DNA from: Zygnema cylindricum
Lineage: Eukaryota; Streptophyta; Zygnematophyceae; Zygnematales; Zygnemataceae
Direction of reading: 5' to 3'
DNA: 64,000 bases
NCBI GenBank assembly: GCA_037447655.1
Contig: JBBHKE010001694.1
Span: forward strand, 186,001 to 250,000
Made by a program: the position numbers and the translations under genes. Numbering within the stretch: the first letter of the stretch is position 1; every line of letters starts with the position of its first letter. The notes under the pieces are model-generated. The model saw nothing but the letters and a program-made list of their open reading frames with translations. It was not told the origin of the DNA and searched no databases. Shown here one piece after another: positions 1 to 12,815 of this stretch.

Positions 1-313
1 TATAAATATCTGTCAAACCTATTGTACTCTAGCACTGTATTTAGACTTGTTGGTGAAAGTGTACGGCTAGTTTGACGGACGGCAAGTACCAAGATCAAAT
101 CCTGGGTCCCTCACACCTTTTAGATAACTCTATTAAGAATTGCCTGTCCACTTTGGACAGCCTAGGCAGCCATGGATCTAACTCCTCTTCAAGTCTTCAG
201 TGACTGCGACAAGTGTGGGGACTTGAGTGAAGAGTTAGAGGTAGGTTGTTAGTGTCCCATTTTTGCCTTTTTATTTTACAATCTCTAGACCTAGAAAATA
301 CTTAAATTTCAAC
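1..313 (-). repeat. R0: antisense alpha-like LTR fragment, cut by window edge
   Basis: Read on the minus strand from 313 downward this starts TGTTGAAATTTAAG and continues with the landmarks of the alpha LTRs elsewhere in the window: TATTTTCTAGGTCT near the start, then a CACTTGTCGCAGTCACTGA-like segment and a GCCATGG segment. It stops at base 1 only because the window does. At base 314 the sequence changes abruptly to plus-strand gag of R2, so R0 inserted into R2 near the start of gag. It may be a solo LTR or the 5' LTR of a minus-strand element lying to the left; the window cannot decide. Confidence 0.7.
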
Positions 314-1083
314 ACTTCTCGGGGGAAAAAATATGTTTATTGGGTGGATATGGTGGAAACACACTTCGAAAATGTTAATCTTTTAGATATTTTGGATGGT
401 TCCCTCGCGGAAACAGATGCATCTTGGTCAAAGAAAAATTTGCAAGCTCAATCTATTCTAAAATTGTGTATCTCAGAAGAATTGGCTATGTCTCGGATAA
501 AAATAAAAAAAGGCGATCGATATCTGGAATATGATTATGAAAAGGCTAATGTCCAGTAAGAACTATTTTTGGCTGGAAAAATTTGGGACTTTAAATACAC
601 AGGCGACACAATGGCCGAATATGGTAACAATTGTCGAATTCTAACAAAATCTCATGCTTGTGCAGGTGGATCATTTCCTCAAGATCAGCAAGTTGCATTA
701 CTAATGAGGGGTCTTCCTAATATTATGAAAGCAACGTTTCATAGGTTGAAATAAAAAGATACAGCTAGTTGGACTTTATAGTTAGCTATTAATTTGATAT
801 TAGAGGAGGAAGCTAATTCTAAAATTCTCAGGGCAGATTGGCAAGTAGAGGCCTTAAACACATACTTTGACAAAAAGGCTCAATTTAATCAGCAGAGAAA
901 TCAGTTTGATCAGCAGAGAAATGAGTTTAATCAAAACCAGAATCAGTTTAAACAGCGTAATCAGAGAGGGAATAGGCAGTCTTCCAATGCTTGTTTTTTT
1001 TGTAACGAAAAAGGTCATGGATATAAATTCTGTCCCAAGCTTAAGAGAGCTAACGAAATAGGATTGTATAGGCCTGGATGGTA
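314..1083 (+). pseudogene. R2 gag (5' truncated, broken)
   Basis: Gag nucleocapsid-type protein of a copia element, which would package the element RNA. The visible frame begins abruptly at the junction with R0 with a KYVYWVDMVETHFENVNLL segment, matching the KYAYWADMVESHFEN segment of R6 gag. Stop codons near 557 and 752 break the frame. A CCHC zinc knuckle, CFFCNEKGHGYKFC, lies at about 992-1033, preceded by a Gln/Asn-rich low-complexity stretch (about 890-970). The start codon and the first residues are missing. Confidence 0.8.
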
Positions 1084-1199
1084 ACAAAGCGGTATAATCA
1101 AGGCTTCACATGATCTACATCTCGAGGAAATGCACTATTATCGGCATCTTCATCTTACCAGGACGAATCTCTGACACTCTCTGACGAGAACAACGACAA

Positions 1200-2607
1200 C
1201 TTATTCGCTATGGCGGCAGCAATGGAGGGTGCAAAAGACATTGGAGGGATTATAGAAATAGGAGCGTCGACACACATGTGCTGAAACAATGGACTTTTCA
1301 AAAATTTGAAATCCACGCCCGAGAAAAATATCTACTATGCCTGTGGTATGAGTGTACAGATACGGGCTGTAGGTGATGTTTCCTTGCTAATTTATATAGA
1401 AGGAAAGGCAGTTGAGAGAACTCTTCACAATGTTCTCTTTGTCCCAGATTTCAATAAAATTTTAATTTCAACTTTTTCGGTAGAAAGTAAAGGGTTTGAG
1501 ATCAAATTGAAAAATGGTCGGCAAATTGTTAGCAAAAATGGAAAGATTGCGGTCACACGCAATAGATATGCCAGCAAAATGTATTGAATGGATATGCGCG
1601 ATAATAAATAAAATGATGTTTTGTATTTCGGTGCATTATCTTCAGATGAGATGTGGCATTAGAGGTTAGGCCTTGTGAACTATGACGGTTTGAAAAAAAT
1701 GGTACATACTGGTAAATTAGAAGGAGTCACTCTTTCAGATCAGTCACCTAAAACGTGTGATGGCTGTGCACTAGAAAAAATACACAGATTACCGTTTCCT
1801 CAAGAATCTGAACACCGATCGGCTAAACTTTTGCAACTAATTCATTCTGATGTTTTCGGCCCTGCAAAGGTAGAATCTGCCGGGGGGATGAAATACATGG
1901 TTTCTTTTACAAATGATTTTTCGAGGTTTACTAAAGTCTACTTCATGAGGGACAAGAGTGAAGTCTTCACCCACTTCCAACACTACAAAGCATGGGTGGA
2001 GAAACTGCATGATCTGCCAATTGTGGAACTCAGATCGAACAACTGCGGTGAATATACGTCAAAAGAGTTTGAAAACTTCCTGCTTAAGGAAGGTATTAGT
2101 CATCAACTTACCGTTCCATATTCACCGGAAAAAAATGGGGTTTCAAAAAGACTAAATATAACTATTACAAAGAGCTCTAAGTCCATGCTTGCAGATAAGG
2201 ACGTGGATCCGAAATTCTGGGTTGAACGATTAAAGTGTGTTGTTTATATAAAGAATAGAATAGGGTCTAGACCGGTAAAGACTACTCCTTACGAGGTCAA
2301 GACTGGTAAAAAACCGGATGTTAGTCATTTCAAAGTTTTTGGTAGCAAATTTTTTATTTTAAATACATCTAAAGACAAATGGAAAATGGAACCAAAAGGA
2401 TTATCATGTATTTTGTTGGGGTATGATTATCACTCCAAAGGGTTTAAAGTCTTTCTATTTGAGAATCATAAAATAATTGTAGCAAAGAATATTATTGTAA
2501 AAGATGAGCTTGACTTGATAGATGTATTTAAAATAACAGCGCAACAAAAGCAGCACAAAGTACAAGAGTATGTCATTTTAGACTGCAAACAAGAGATTCT
2601 CACATAG
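1200..2607 (+). pseudogene. R2 protease and integrase (inactive)
   Basis: The protease active-site segment reads IIEIGASTHMC at about 1248-1281, so the catalytic Asp of the DTGA/DSGA motif is Glu, and a TGA follows at 1282-1284. Integrase occupies about 1675-2600 in one long frame: a CDGC zinc-binding half, then HSDVFGPAK with the first catalytic Asp. The second catalytic position reads RSNNCGEY instead of RSDNGGEY (Asp to Asn). The third reads NGVSKR instead of NGVSER (Glu to Lys). Two of three catalytic acids are lost, so this integrase is dead even where the frame is open. Confidence 0.85.
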
Positions 2608-2795
2608 AGGTGTCTAAAACTAACCAAGTTAATCAACAAGTTCAATTTTAACCCGGTGACGAGAATTCGAATCCTACAGATACTACAAAGAGACAAAAGA
2701 GAAATGCGAGAGATCCGATGATTTCAGCCTCAAAATTTCCAAGGGGAAGACAATCCAATAGTCAGCTGTAAGCAAACTCCCACTTTGCGTACTCT

Positions 2796-3816
2796 ATGGC
2801 ATCAGGGGAGCCTTTGACCATTCGGGAGGCCTTCTCATCACCAGAACAACATCACTTGATCGAGGCAGCCAACGACAAAATCAAGTCGATCATGGAAGCT
2901 CAGACATGGGAGCTTATGGATCTTCCTCTAGACCGAAAAGCGATCGGCAGCAAATGGGTATTCAAAGTAGAGTTCAATCGCGAAAACAACATTGAACGAT
3001 ATTAAACTAGGCTTCTGGCAAAAGGGTATAATTAAAAAGAGGGAATTGTCTTTGAAGAAACATTTTTTCCGGTTGTAAGATTTCTGACAATTAAGATCTT
3101 GTTGTTCCTACTTGCTAAAGAAGATATGGAAATACATCAGATGGATGTAAACACGGCCTTTTTGCATGGAGAGCTAGAAGAGACCATTTACAGGGAGCAG
3201 CTTGTAATGTATGCAGATCCAAGAAAAGAGCACTTAGTATGCAAATTGTTAAAATCTCTGTACGGTCTAAAACACGCCCCTAAGCAATGGAATTTAAAGC
3301 TTGACCAATTTTAAACTATCCTAGGATGTCAAAGGATAAGCTCTGATCATTCTGTTTACGTTCTAACGGGTGAGGATAGAATAGTGTATATTGCGGTGTA
3401 TGTAGATGATATACTACTAATTAGCAAATCAATGGTTCAAATTAATAAAATCAAAACTGCCTTAAATTCAAGGTTTAAGATGAAAGACCTCGCTGAGGCG
3501 AAATATATTATGGGTATTCAAGTAAAAAGAGATAAAAATAAGAGACTAATAAAATTGACTCAAAAAGAGGCTATTGGAAACATGTTAGATGAGTATGGAA
3601 TTCAGGGGGCAAAAACGTGTGTAACTCCAATGGAGTTTCGGCAGAAGTTAGAGGGAGAACAGACAGAACCAGATGTTATTGTTAGTGAGTATTTAGAGTC
3701 ACGGGAGGATGATCCTATGACACTAATACCTAACAGACTAATAGTGAGAAGTTTAATATATTTCAAAAATTGTACCCATCCTGATATTGCTGCAGCAATT
3801 GGGGTACTGAGCAGAA
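2796..3816 (+). pseudogene. R2 reverse transcriptase (broken, ends at R3 insertion)
   Basis: Copia-type reverse transcriptase in several frames. Recognisable parts are SKWVFKVEFN, the HQMDVNTAFLHGELEE segment at about 3130-3180, LYGLKHAPKQWN, and the catalytic YVDDILLISKS at about 3396-3428. Stops at about 3003 and 3312 break it. The frame runs to LSR at about 3810 and is then cut by the 5' LTR of R3 at 3817. In intact relatives the next residues are SLQNP, which are found again after R3. Confidence 0.85.
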
Positions 3817-4882
3817 TGTAGAAATTGATGGTTATTTAGTATTTTCTAGGTCTAAAATGAAATGTAGAAGAAGCCGAGGCAATCTGCCTCTAACTTCTCT
3901 CTCCAACTCCCACACTTGTCGCAGTCACTGAAAAGTTGGAGAGGAAGCTAGAGCCATGGCTACCTATGCTATCCATAGGTTTACGTGAAAAAGATTAGTT
4001 GATTTACGGATACGTGGTTTATTTACTAAAAGTGGAGATGTCGAATCCAAGGTTTGATCCTGGTACCTATCGTCCGATAAAGCCGACGGTAGCCGGTAGA
4101 CTTATCCATTAAGTCTATGACTAGAGTTATATGCTATAGGGTTTGTTAGTTTTTTAAATGTTACCACGTGGGATAATTCACTTAACGACAACTGTTTACG
4201 GGATACATAGATTCACTTATGCAAAAGTACGGATTATGATACGGATAAGAAACAAGTACCGCGCATTTGTTTCTTTAAACAAAACAAATACCGCGCAAGT
4301 ATTTATGACTGCTACGATTGAAATCTACATTCAATCAAACGGCCGGGAAGAATGTCGAGATCGCGGAAGAGAATCTCGGCAGTTTGTGCTCATCACCACA
4401 TCAGATGACACATGGCACAATTACATTGGATTGCAACATCTTTGGGGATTATAGGACCAAATTCTGATATGACATGTGTCGACATTTAGGCCATGTCATA
4501 CAATATTCGTACAGAAAGTACAACGGCAACTGTACTTTTTTGTACAGCACTGTAAAATGATTGGTGTCGTACATCAGTAGATAGAGTTTAGGAGAGAGAT
4601 AGGACTTAGAAAAATTTGGTAGATAGGACACTCTCTCCCAAAGAGCTTTTGTACATCAGGTCAACTTTGACCGTCCATAACTTACTGCTCACGGGAGCAA
4701 ATTCATAGATTCTTTTTGCTATCGACTTAGGGGAGTCTTGCCTTCACAAGGGTGAAGGTGGTAAGAGTTTTTGTCAGCCAAGGTGGCATTTATTCTTGCT
4801 AAAACACAAAGGAGTCAGGGTTATCCTAGAGGCTTCTTGCAAGCAATCCATTCTGAGGATCTATTAAGGTCTTAGAGTTGCA
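3817..4882 (+). repeat. R3 5' LTR (alpha type)
   Basis: Begins TGTAGAAATTGATGG and ends GTCTTAGAGTTGCA, followed directly by the primer binding site. It carries the shared motif TAGGACTTAGA at 4600-4610 and several GTAC words around 4500-4575. In R4 and R5 the gag start codon lies in the last 25 bases of the LTR; here ATGGAG has become ATTAAG, so this copy has lost that start codon. Confidence 0.9.
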
Positions 4883-4898
4883 GGTTATGGGCCCAACC
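4883..4898 (+). other. R3 primer binding site, half-tRNA type
   Basis: The bases right after the LTR, GGTTATGGGCCCAACC, are nearly complementary to the anticodon arm of plant initiator tRNA-Met (GGTGGGCCCATAACC, recalled from memory) rather than to a tRNA 3' end. Drosophila copia is known to use a cleaved half of this tRNA as primer. The same site is translated as part of gag in related copies. Confidence 0.7.
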
Positions 4899-7130
4899 TC
4901 TAGGGTACCCATCTTTAATGGAACTCGCTTCATATACTAGGATAGTATGATGACATGAGCTCTATGTGAGAAAATGTTTTGGGGGATAGTGAGTGGACGA
5001 GTGGGGCGTTAATCAGGTCTTGGAATCCCTCCAAGGTTTGGAGGAAGCAGATTCACCAGAAAAGCAAATCTATCTTCAACAGAGGAGAGAAAAGAAGGGG
5101 AGGTGGTGGACAAAAGAAAAGAGAAGGAGACGACCACACCAATAACAACTAGTTCGGCATTCATGTCACCTATTCAGAGGAACGAGGAGAATGATACTGA
5201 TGCTTGGGACTTCAACAATATGGCACTAAAGCACTTCATCCTCCGCCATCTTACTTAAGGGCTTGCATGTCCTCATTTGCAGGTACAAAGGGCATTCGAT
5301 CTTTCGATGGCTCTCATAAAGATGTACCGAAGTGGTACGATTCAGCAAAAACAGGTGGCTGATCAGAAAAATTAAGAAGAATGTTTACAAAATGGGGAAG
5401 ATGTTGGCTTTTTGCAATGAACTTGCTACACTTTTCATGGAGCTACTGAGTGTTGGAAAATAATTTAGTGAAAACAAAAAGGTTAACTATTTACTGATAA
5501 AGTTACCCGATGAGTTCGAGAACATATTCAGCCGTGTGCACGACTTGCCGGACTCAAGCAGGATATGGAACTCAGTGGTAAGAATGATTCTCGTTCGGGT
5601 GAATACGATTGAGATCCGAAGGGGAGGAAAGAGTGGACACGCCTTGGCAGCTTGGACCGATTGGAGGAACAAGGATTCCGATAAATCGGTCAAAAATTAC
5701 GGAGGGGGGGAGCAAAAAAACCAGACCGACGAGTTTGGACCAAGGTCTCCCAAGGGTTTATGTCATTTTTGTAAGAAACCATGGCACTATATGGTGGAGT
5801 GCACTAAGCTAACCGAGCTTTGATTAACGGAAGGGCAGACCGGTGGAACCCCAAGAGGAAAGTAAAAGGCCCTTGTGACACAAGTACATAAGGTGGAATT
5901 CGAAGACAAAGACGCTGAGCTCCTATTAGATGAGGAGTTGGAAGCGACAAACGAGGTAGAAATTCCACGAAAGCAGAAATGTGCTTTCGGTTGATTGAAT
6001 GGTGAAGCAGGCTAAATTGTAGATTTAAGTGACTCCAAGCACATGTGTAAGGATAAACACCTGTTCACTAAGATAAGAAAAATTCCCACCGTAGAAATAG
6101 AGTACAAGGGATAGGAGGATAGTCACTACTACTCTTGTAGGATCGATAGATCTGAAAATGTTAGTAGAAGGAAAGACATCCATAGTTACATTCTCCAATG
6201 TATTGTTTATCTCGGAGCTGAACAAAAACCTCATCTCTACGTCTATATTAGGTGATAAGGGTTTTGATAGTAGCACTAGGAAAGGTGTCTTTACTGCTAG
6301 TTTTGAATAGGAAGTCTATTTCACTACAAAAAAAGGTAGCCAAGGGATGTTTAGGCTGATTTTAAGCAATGAAAATAAGAAACTTTTTTACATGATATAA
6401 TGATGTGGCATAAGAGGCTCGGGCATGTGAATCTAGATAAGTTAAAAGAGATTAAAAAGATGGGAGTGGTGGAAGGGATTCAGTTTGATGAGAGTGAGAA
6501 TCCAAGTGATTGTACTTGATGTGCTCAAGGTAAAGCACACAAATTACCGTTTCCCAAAACAACCACCTATAAGGGAGAAAAAATTATAGATTTAATACAC
6601 ATAGATATTTGGGGACCGGCCAAAGTGCCCTCACCGGGGGAGAAGAGATTTATGATGATTATCACTGATGATTGGTCTCGCTATTCCAGGGTGTATTTTT
6701 TGAAAAACAAGTCAGAAGCTCAAGATTGTTTTAGACAATATAAATCATGGAGCAAAAAACTCCATGAAACTCTAATCAATACAGAGTAACGAGTGACAAT
6801 GGTGGAGAGTATACTTCTAACCAGTTTGAGGATTTTTCTGAGGGAAGATGGAGTCCAACACCAAAAGACAGTTCCAGAAAACCCGGAACAAAATGGGGTA
6901 GCTGAAAGATTAAATAAGACACTAAGTGATAGTGCTAGAAGTATGTTGTCGGATTAGAAGATAGGAAAAAGGTTTTGGGCAAAAGCAATGAACTATGCTA
7001 ATAACCTCAAAAATAGAGTTCTTACTTCAGCTGAAAAAGGTCAAACACCTTATGAGAGATGGAGCGTCCGCAAACCAAACATATCACACTTAAAGGTTTT
7101 CGGCAATCAAGTATTCAGTCTAGATACAGA
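4899..7130 (+). pseudogene. R3 gag, protease and integrase (broken)
   Basis: The order is gag, protease, integrase. Gag shows the alpha-family segments seen intact in R5, with many stops. The CCHC knuckle CHFCKKPWHYMVEC is at about 5761-5802. The protease loop reads DLSDSKHMC at about 6027-6050, so the DSGA catalytic motif is destroyed. Integrase pieces follow (HKRLGHVN near 6408, IDIWGPAKV near 6600, TSDNGGEY near 6793, NPEQNGVAERLN near 6880) but are split by stops and small indels, including one after an ILI segment near 6780. Confidence 0.85.
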
Positions 7131-9225
7131 TCGGTCTAAATAAAAGCTAGATTCTAAAGGAAAACCAGGATACTTATTAGGATATGATGAGGATGCTAAA
7201 GGATAAAGAGTTTATGATATAAAGAGGGAAGATATAATATTAGTAAAGCATCTAATAGTTATGGATGAAGGAAAGTTTGTGGATCTCTTCAAGTATACAA
7301 ATTCAATAAAAATCAGATTCGAGTCAAAAAAAATCGATGACTTTGAGCTTCCTAACTATCCAGATTTAGAGAAGATGACATTCTTGCAGGTACAAATAAG
7401 ACCAATAAGAACTCGGCTGCGGAAACTCTAGTGACAACTCTATCCGAAGCGGAAGACGTGGTGGAAATTGATTCGGAATCAACGGATAGGGGAGAAGCCA
7501 AGATTGTTCGAAAGAACCCACAAGAACCATGTATTCCGACCACTGATTTTGAGGGGGGAAGGAGAAGTAGCAAAAGATTGCAAAAAAAATAGGTTAATAA
7601 CAAGGTAACTAAACTATCTCATCAAGATGAACCTCAAACTTATGGAGAGGCGATGACTTGTCCAGAAAAAAACCGGTGGAAGATAGCCATCAATGAAGAG
7701 ATGGCCTCAAATATGGCAACTGATACTTGGGAGCTGGTGGATTGTCCACCTAACCAAAAACCAATCGGTTGTAAGTGGGTTTTCAAATTAAAACTGAACC
7801 CGGATAATACCATTGGGCGTTAGAAATTGCAATTAGTGGAAAAACGATTTACACAGAAAGAAGGAATCGACTAGGAGGAAACCTTTGCCCCAGTCGTCAG
7901 ATTTCCCTCCCTCCGCATACTTTTCAGTCTAGCAGCAGCGGAAGACATGGAAGTGCACCAGATTGACATCAAGACAACCTTTTTGCATGGAGAATTAGAA
8001 GAGGAGATCTTCATGTGACAACCCAAAGGATTTGTGGAGGAAGGAGAGGAGAGTAAGGTATAACGGCTGATTAAATCTCATTATGGTTTGAAAAAAGCGC
8101 CTCGACCGTGGAATAAGAAGCTTGATGAGTTTTTTACCGGCCTAGGATATATCCGGATCAGCTCCGATCACTCAATCAATGTTTTTGAAGATGAGGAAGG
8201 TGTTATATTTATTGCAATTTATGTTGATGATTTGCTTGTTTTAAGTAAATCAATGGAAAAAAATAATAAATTGAAAAACTATCTTAAGGTGAGATTTGAA
8301 ATGAAAGATATGGGGGAGGCAAAATATATTTTTCGAATTCAAGTAGAAAGAGACCGAGAAAGAAAGATTATAAGATTGACTCAAAAGAAAGCAATAGGGA
8401 ACATAAAAAAAAAATTCAGATGGATAAAGCTAATAGTTGTACATCTCAAATGGAGTTAAACAAGGGAAGTGAGGGGAGTGAGGAAGAAGAAGTCATAGTC
8501 TTAGAAGCGGAATTAAGTGCTGAAGAACACAAGTTCATGTAGACTAATCCTTAGAAGCAAGTAGTGGGAAGCCTAATCTATTTTATGAATTATACCCGGC
8601 CGGATTTAGCTGTAGCTCTAGGAGTGCTGAATAGAGTCTAAATGCTCCCACTAAGAAACATTAGGAGGCAGCAAGTTAGTCGTTAGATATTTCATAAGAA
8701 CTAGGGATCTATGGTTGCATTTGGGTGGGGAGAATACTGACATCACTACTTGGAGTTATGCTAGTTATGGTGATGCTCCGATGAGGAGGTGTACTTCTGG
8801 ATATGTATTATATACGGGTGAGAGGGCTTGCTGTTGGAGTAGCAAACAGCAAAAGGTTATTGCTCAGTCCACCATGGAGGCAGAGTATATGGCCTCTTAC
8901 TCTACTAAAAAAGAATTGATATGGATCAAGTCTTTGCTTAGTGAGCTTGGTTACCTTAAGAGTGGTGTGCAGAAAATTGAATGTGAATTTTAGGCAGCAA
9001 TCGCTATTTCTACCAATCTTAAACATCATTTTAAAGCCAAACACCTGGACATTAGAATTAACTTTGTTAGAGATAAAGTAGAAAACAAAATAATTAGTTT
9101 AGAGTACCGACCAGATAGCAAGATGGTAGAAGGTAAGATGACCAAACCTGTGCCTTCCCCTAAGCTAATTTTCTGCAAGGAGATGTGTGGTCTGAAATTA
9201 AAGTTGGACTAGAAAATAAGAGGAG
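7131..9225 (+). pseudogene. R3 linker, reverse transcriptase and RNase H (broken)
   Basis: Reverse transcriptase is recognisable from about 7715 (GCKWVFKLKLNPDNT), with VHQIDIKTTFLHGELEEEI near 7950 and the catalytic YVDDLLVLSKSM at about 8220. RNase H follows at about 8715-9180. Its first acidic motif reads TTWSYASYGDAPMRR, where relatives have TTWSDASYG, so a catalytic Asp is Tyr. TMEAEYMAS is intact. Stops, for example at 8991-8993, break the frame. The purine-rich tract just before the 3' LTR reads AAAATAAGAGGAG. Confidence 0.85.
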
Positions 9226-10293
9226 TGTAGAAATTGATGGTTCTTTTAGTATTTTCTAGGTCTTAAATGAAATGCAAAAAAAAAGCCGAGGCTGTTTGCC
9301 TCAAACTTCTCTCTCCATTTCCCACACTTGTCACATTCACTGAGAAGTTGGAGAGGAAGCTGGAGTCATGGCTACCTAGGCTATCCAAAGGTTTACGTGA
9401 AATAAATTAGTTGATTTACGGATTGGTAGTTTATTTACTAAAAGGGGAGATGTCGAATCTAGGATTTGATCTTGGTACCTATCGTCCGATAAAGCCGCCG
9501 GTAGCTCGTAGACTTATCCATTAAGTCTAGGACTAGAGTTATATTCTATAGGGTTTGCTAGTTATTTAAATGTTACCACGTGGGATAATTCACTTAACGA
9601 CAACTGTTTATGCGATACATAGATTAAGTTATGTAAATGTACAAATTAAAAAACAGATAAGAAACGAGTACCGCGCATTTGTTTCTTTAAATGAAACAAA
9701 TACCGTGCAAGTATTTCGGACGGCTACTATTGAAATTTGCATTCAATCGGACACCCGGGAAGAATGTCGAGATCGCGGAAGAGAATCTCGGCAGTTTGTG
9801 GTCATCGCCACATCAGATGATATGTGGCACAATTACATTGGATCGCGGCATCTCCAGGGATTACGGGATCGAATCATGATATAACCTGTGTCGACATGTA
9901 GGTCATATCGTAAAATATTCGTACAAAAAGTACAACGGCAGCTTTACTTTTGTGTACAGCAGTGTTATATTATTGGTGCCGTACATCAGTAGATAGAGTT
10001 TTAAAGAGAGATAAGACCTGGAAAAATTTGGTAGATAGGACCCTATCTCCCAAAAAGCTTTTGTACGAAAGGTCAACTGGACCCTCTATAACTTACTGCT
10101 CAAAGGAGCAAATTTAGAGATTCTTTTTGCTATCAACTTAAAGGAGTCTAGCCTTCACATCGGTATAGGTGGTCAGAGATTTTGCCAGCCAAGGTGGCAT
10201 TTATTCTTGCTAAAACACAAAGGGGTCAGGGTTATCCTAGACGAATCTTGGAAGCTGTCCATTCTCAAGATCTATGGAGGTCTCAGAGTTGCA
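9226..10293 (+). repeat. R3 3' LTR (alpha type)
   Basis: Begins TGTAGAAATTGATGG and ends ATGGAGGTCTCAGAGTTGCA. It keeps the in-LTR gag start codon that the 5' copy has lost. Length 1068 bp against 1066 for the 5' copy. Confidence 0.9.
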
Positions 10294-10961
10294 CAAAAGT
10301 CTAGGAACCAAAGACCTCAAACTCACACTAGGCGAAGGAGAAGTGAAGCTGCAAACTTGGAGTGATGCAAGGTATGGCGACATGCCCAGCCGGAAATCCA
10401 CCACGGGATTCGATTTGCAGATTCGGAACGGGACTTGCTGCGGGAGTAGCAAACTTCAAAAGGTTACGGCACAATAGACAATGGAGTTATAATACATGGC
10501 AGCAAGCTCAACACACAAAAAACTTTTATGGGTGAAATCCATATTGCAAGAATTGGGATACATGCAAGTTTGTCCACGCATTATCTATTGTGATAACCAA
10601 GCTGCCATTACCATTGCCTCTAACCCGAGTCACCATCTAAGAGTGAGCACATGGATGTAAGATTACACTTTGTAAGAGAAAAAGTGTTTTCCTGGGTAAT
10701 TAAATTATTATATCTGCCAGATGCAAAAATGATTGTTGATATGTTCACTAAAGCTCTTGGTGCTTTTAAACTGAAGTATTTTAAGGATGTGGTAGGACTA
10801 AGTGGCTAGCTAAGTTGTTGCGTTGGTATGTTGCGATAGTGCACTAAGTCCTATATTGGGATGCACTGGAACTTGGTAAATTTGTTGCGTTGCTATGCTA
10901 CCATACTGCGCTTCTTGCATCGAAGCTACGCTGATACACTGATTCTAAAGCTTTAGGGGAG
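10294..10961 (+). pseudogene. R2 RNase H and pol 3' end
   Basis: This continues R2 after R3. LQTWSDARYGDMPSRKSTTGF at about 10350-10413 is the first RNase H motif (Asp kept). A stop at 10475-10477 interrupts the STMEAEYMA region. A CDNQAAI-like segment near 10590 and an HHL...MDVRLHFVREKV segment near 10630-10690 follow. About 60 bp (the SLQNP...VLRYL segment of R6) are missing right after the junction. The last 150 bases before the LTR are non-coding with several GTTGCG/GCTATG words, and end in the purine-rich tract TTTAGGGGAG. Confidence 0.75.
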
Positions 10962-11765
10962 TGTTGATTTTAGAAGCTCTAAGTTTCAGTAAATTAATGT
11001 GACGACAGAAAGACAATAAAATATAGCGTAAAAGACATGTGTCGTCACTTAAGTACAGAACACGTATTTCGGAATGGCACCGACATCCACATATGCTTGT
11101 CACACATTGAACGAGACAAAGTTGTTGCGTTTATTCATTATGGGACCACGCAGCTGCGATGACGTTGAATATGATTTAGAACGAGACATGGTAGTTGCAG
11201 TTGATCTAAATCAAGTCAATGGACGATATTCAAGTGATTTGCTGGCAGGTGTCTTCGCAACATCTAGATGAACTCATTAGAATATAATAATTAAGCCAAC
11301 AGCAAGTAATTGTATTGACCTCTCAGTATTACTCATTGTACAGTGGCATAATAGGCTTTAGCATGATAAGTAGTACTTGATCTTAGTGGCAGTTAGGATT
11401 CAGGACGTATCTCTTAAAAATGATTGTATCGAAAATACAGCACTATGTAATAGGAAAACTACGAGCATAAGACTTAGGACTTAGATCATTTGATGTATCT
11501 AGACTTCGAGACTGTGTAAATTGCAAACTATTTTTGGGAAACTTGTGAGTTGCATTTATTGATGTATATTTATCAATTAGGCTCAAACTTTGGAAGTTGT
11601 TAAAGATTGTGATATTCTATACTATGGTATAGTTCAAAGCAGTTTGGATCTTTGTGTCAAATTTGGTGAGATGTAGAAAACAGTTGTTGGGTAGGATTCT
11701 TGGTAAGCTTATGTGAGTGAATTATGTCTACTTCTACGACTATTGCTGCTGCTCCACCTGCTCCA
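10962..11765 (+). repeat. R2 3' LTR, first part
   Basis: Starts TGTTGATTTTAGAAGC after a purine-rich tract. TAGGACTTAGA occurs at 11475-11485. Near its end (about 11725-11765) it contains ATGTCTACTTCTACGACTAT, the same gag start as in R6 (MSTSTT...), so gag begins inside this LTR too. R4 interrupts it after ctcca (11761-11765). The last 17 bases of the LTR are at 24668-24684. Confidence 0.8.
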
Positions 11766-12815
11766 TACAACTCTAAGACCTCCATAGGTCTTGAGAATGG
11801 ACAGCTTGCAAGAAGCCTCTAGGATAACCCAGACCCCTTCGTGTTTCACGAAGAATAACTACCACTTTGGCAGACAAAAATTCTGACCACCTACACCCTT
11901 GTGAAGGCAAGACTCCCCTGAGTCGATAGCAAAAAGAATCTCTGAATTTGCTCCTCTAAGCAGTAAGCTATAGAGGGTCAAAGTCGACCTTTTGTACAGA
12001 AGCTCTCTAGGAGAGAGGGTCTTATCTACCAAAATTTTCTAAGTCATATCTCTCTCTAAAACTCTATCAACTGACGTATGGCACCAATCATATTTCTGTA
12101 CCGTACATAAATGTACAGTTGCTAGTGTAGTTTATATACGAGCATTGTACGACATGACTAAAATGTCGACACGTGTCTTATCTGGATTCGTTTTCGTAAT
12201 CTTAAGAGATTGCGAAATCTAATGTCATGATGCCACGTGTCATCCGTTGTGGCGACGACCATAAACCGCCGAAATCTTCTTCCGCGATCTCAACATTCTT
12301 TCCGACCATTCGATTGAATGCCGATTTGAATCATAACTGTCATAAATATTTGCGATGTATTTGTTTCGCTATCGAAACAACTGCGCGGTACTTATTTCTT
12401 CTCCATACTTGTAATCCGTACTTTTCACAACTAACTCTATGTATCCCGTATATAGTTGATGTTAAATGAATTAGCCTATTTGTTAATGTATATATATTTG
12501 TTAAACCCTATATCATATACCACGGATCCTAGACCTAATATATAAGGCTACCGGCTACCGGCGGCATTACCTATGCGTAGGTACCAGGATCAAATCCTAT
12601 AACCGACAGCTTCTATTTAATAAATCAACTACTTTACTACTCCGTGAATCTCTGGATAGCATAGGCAGCCATGGCACTAGCTTCCTCTCCAACTTCTCAG
12701 TGACTGCAACAAGTGTGGGAGTTGGAGAGAAAAGTTACAGACAGACTGCCTTGGCTTCTTTTTCTACACTTTATTTTAGACCTAGAAAATACTAAAAGAA
12801 CCATCAATTTCTACA
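11766..12815 (-). repeat. R4 3' LTR (alpha type)
   Basis: On the minus strand it starts TGTAGAAATTGATGG at 12815 and ends GTTGTA at 11766, where TG has become TA as read on the plus strand. The shared motif appears with one mismatch near 12040 (TCTAAGTCATA on the plus strand). Confidence 0.88.

Larger units (their letters stand above)
3817..10293 (+). mobile_element. R3: alpha-type Ty1/copia element with both LTRs
   Basis: A complete but decayed plus-strand element of 6477 bp with LTRs at both ends. Flanking bases are cagaa (3812-3816) and caaaa (10294-10298), a five-base target duplication with one difference. It interrupts R2 exactly between its reverse transcriptase and RNase H. Its two LTRs differ at roughly one base in ten where I compared them, so it is much older than R5. 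Confidence 0.9.
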
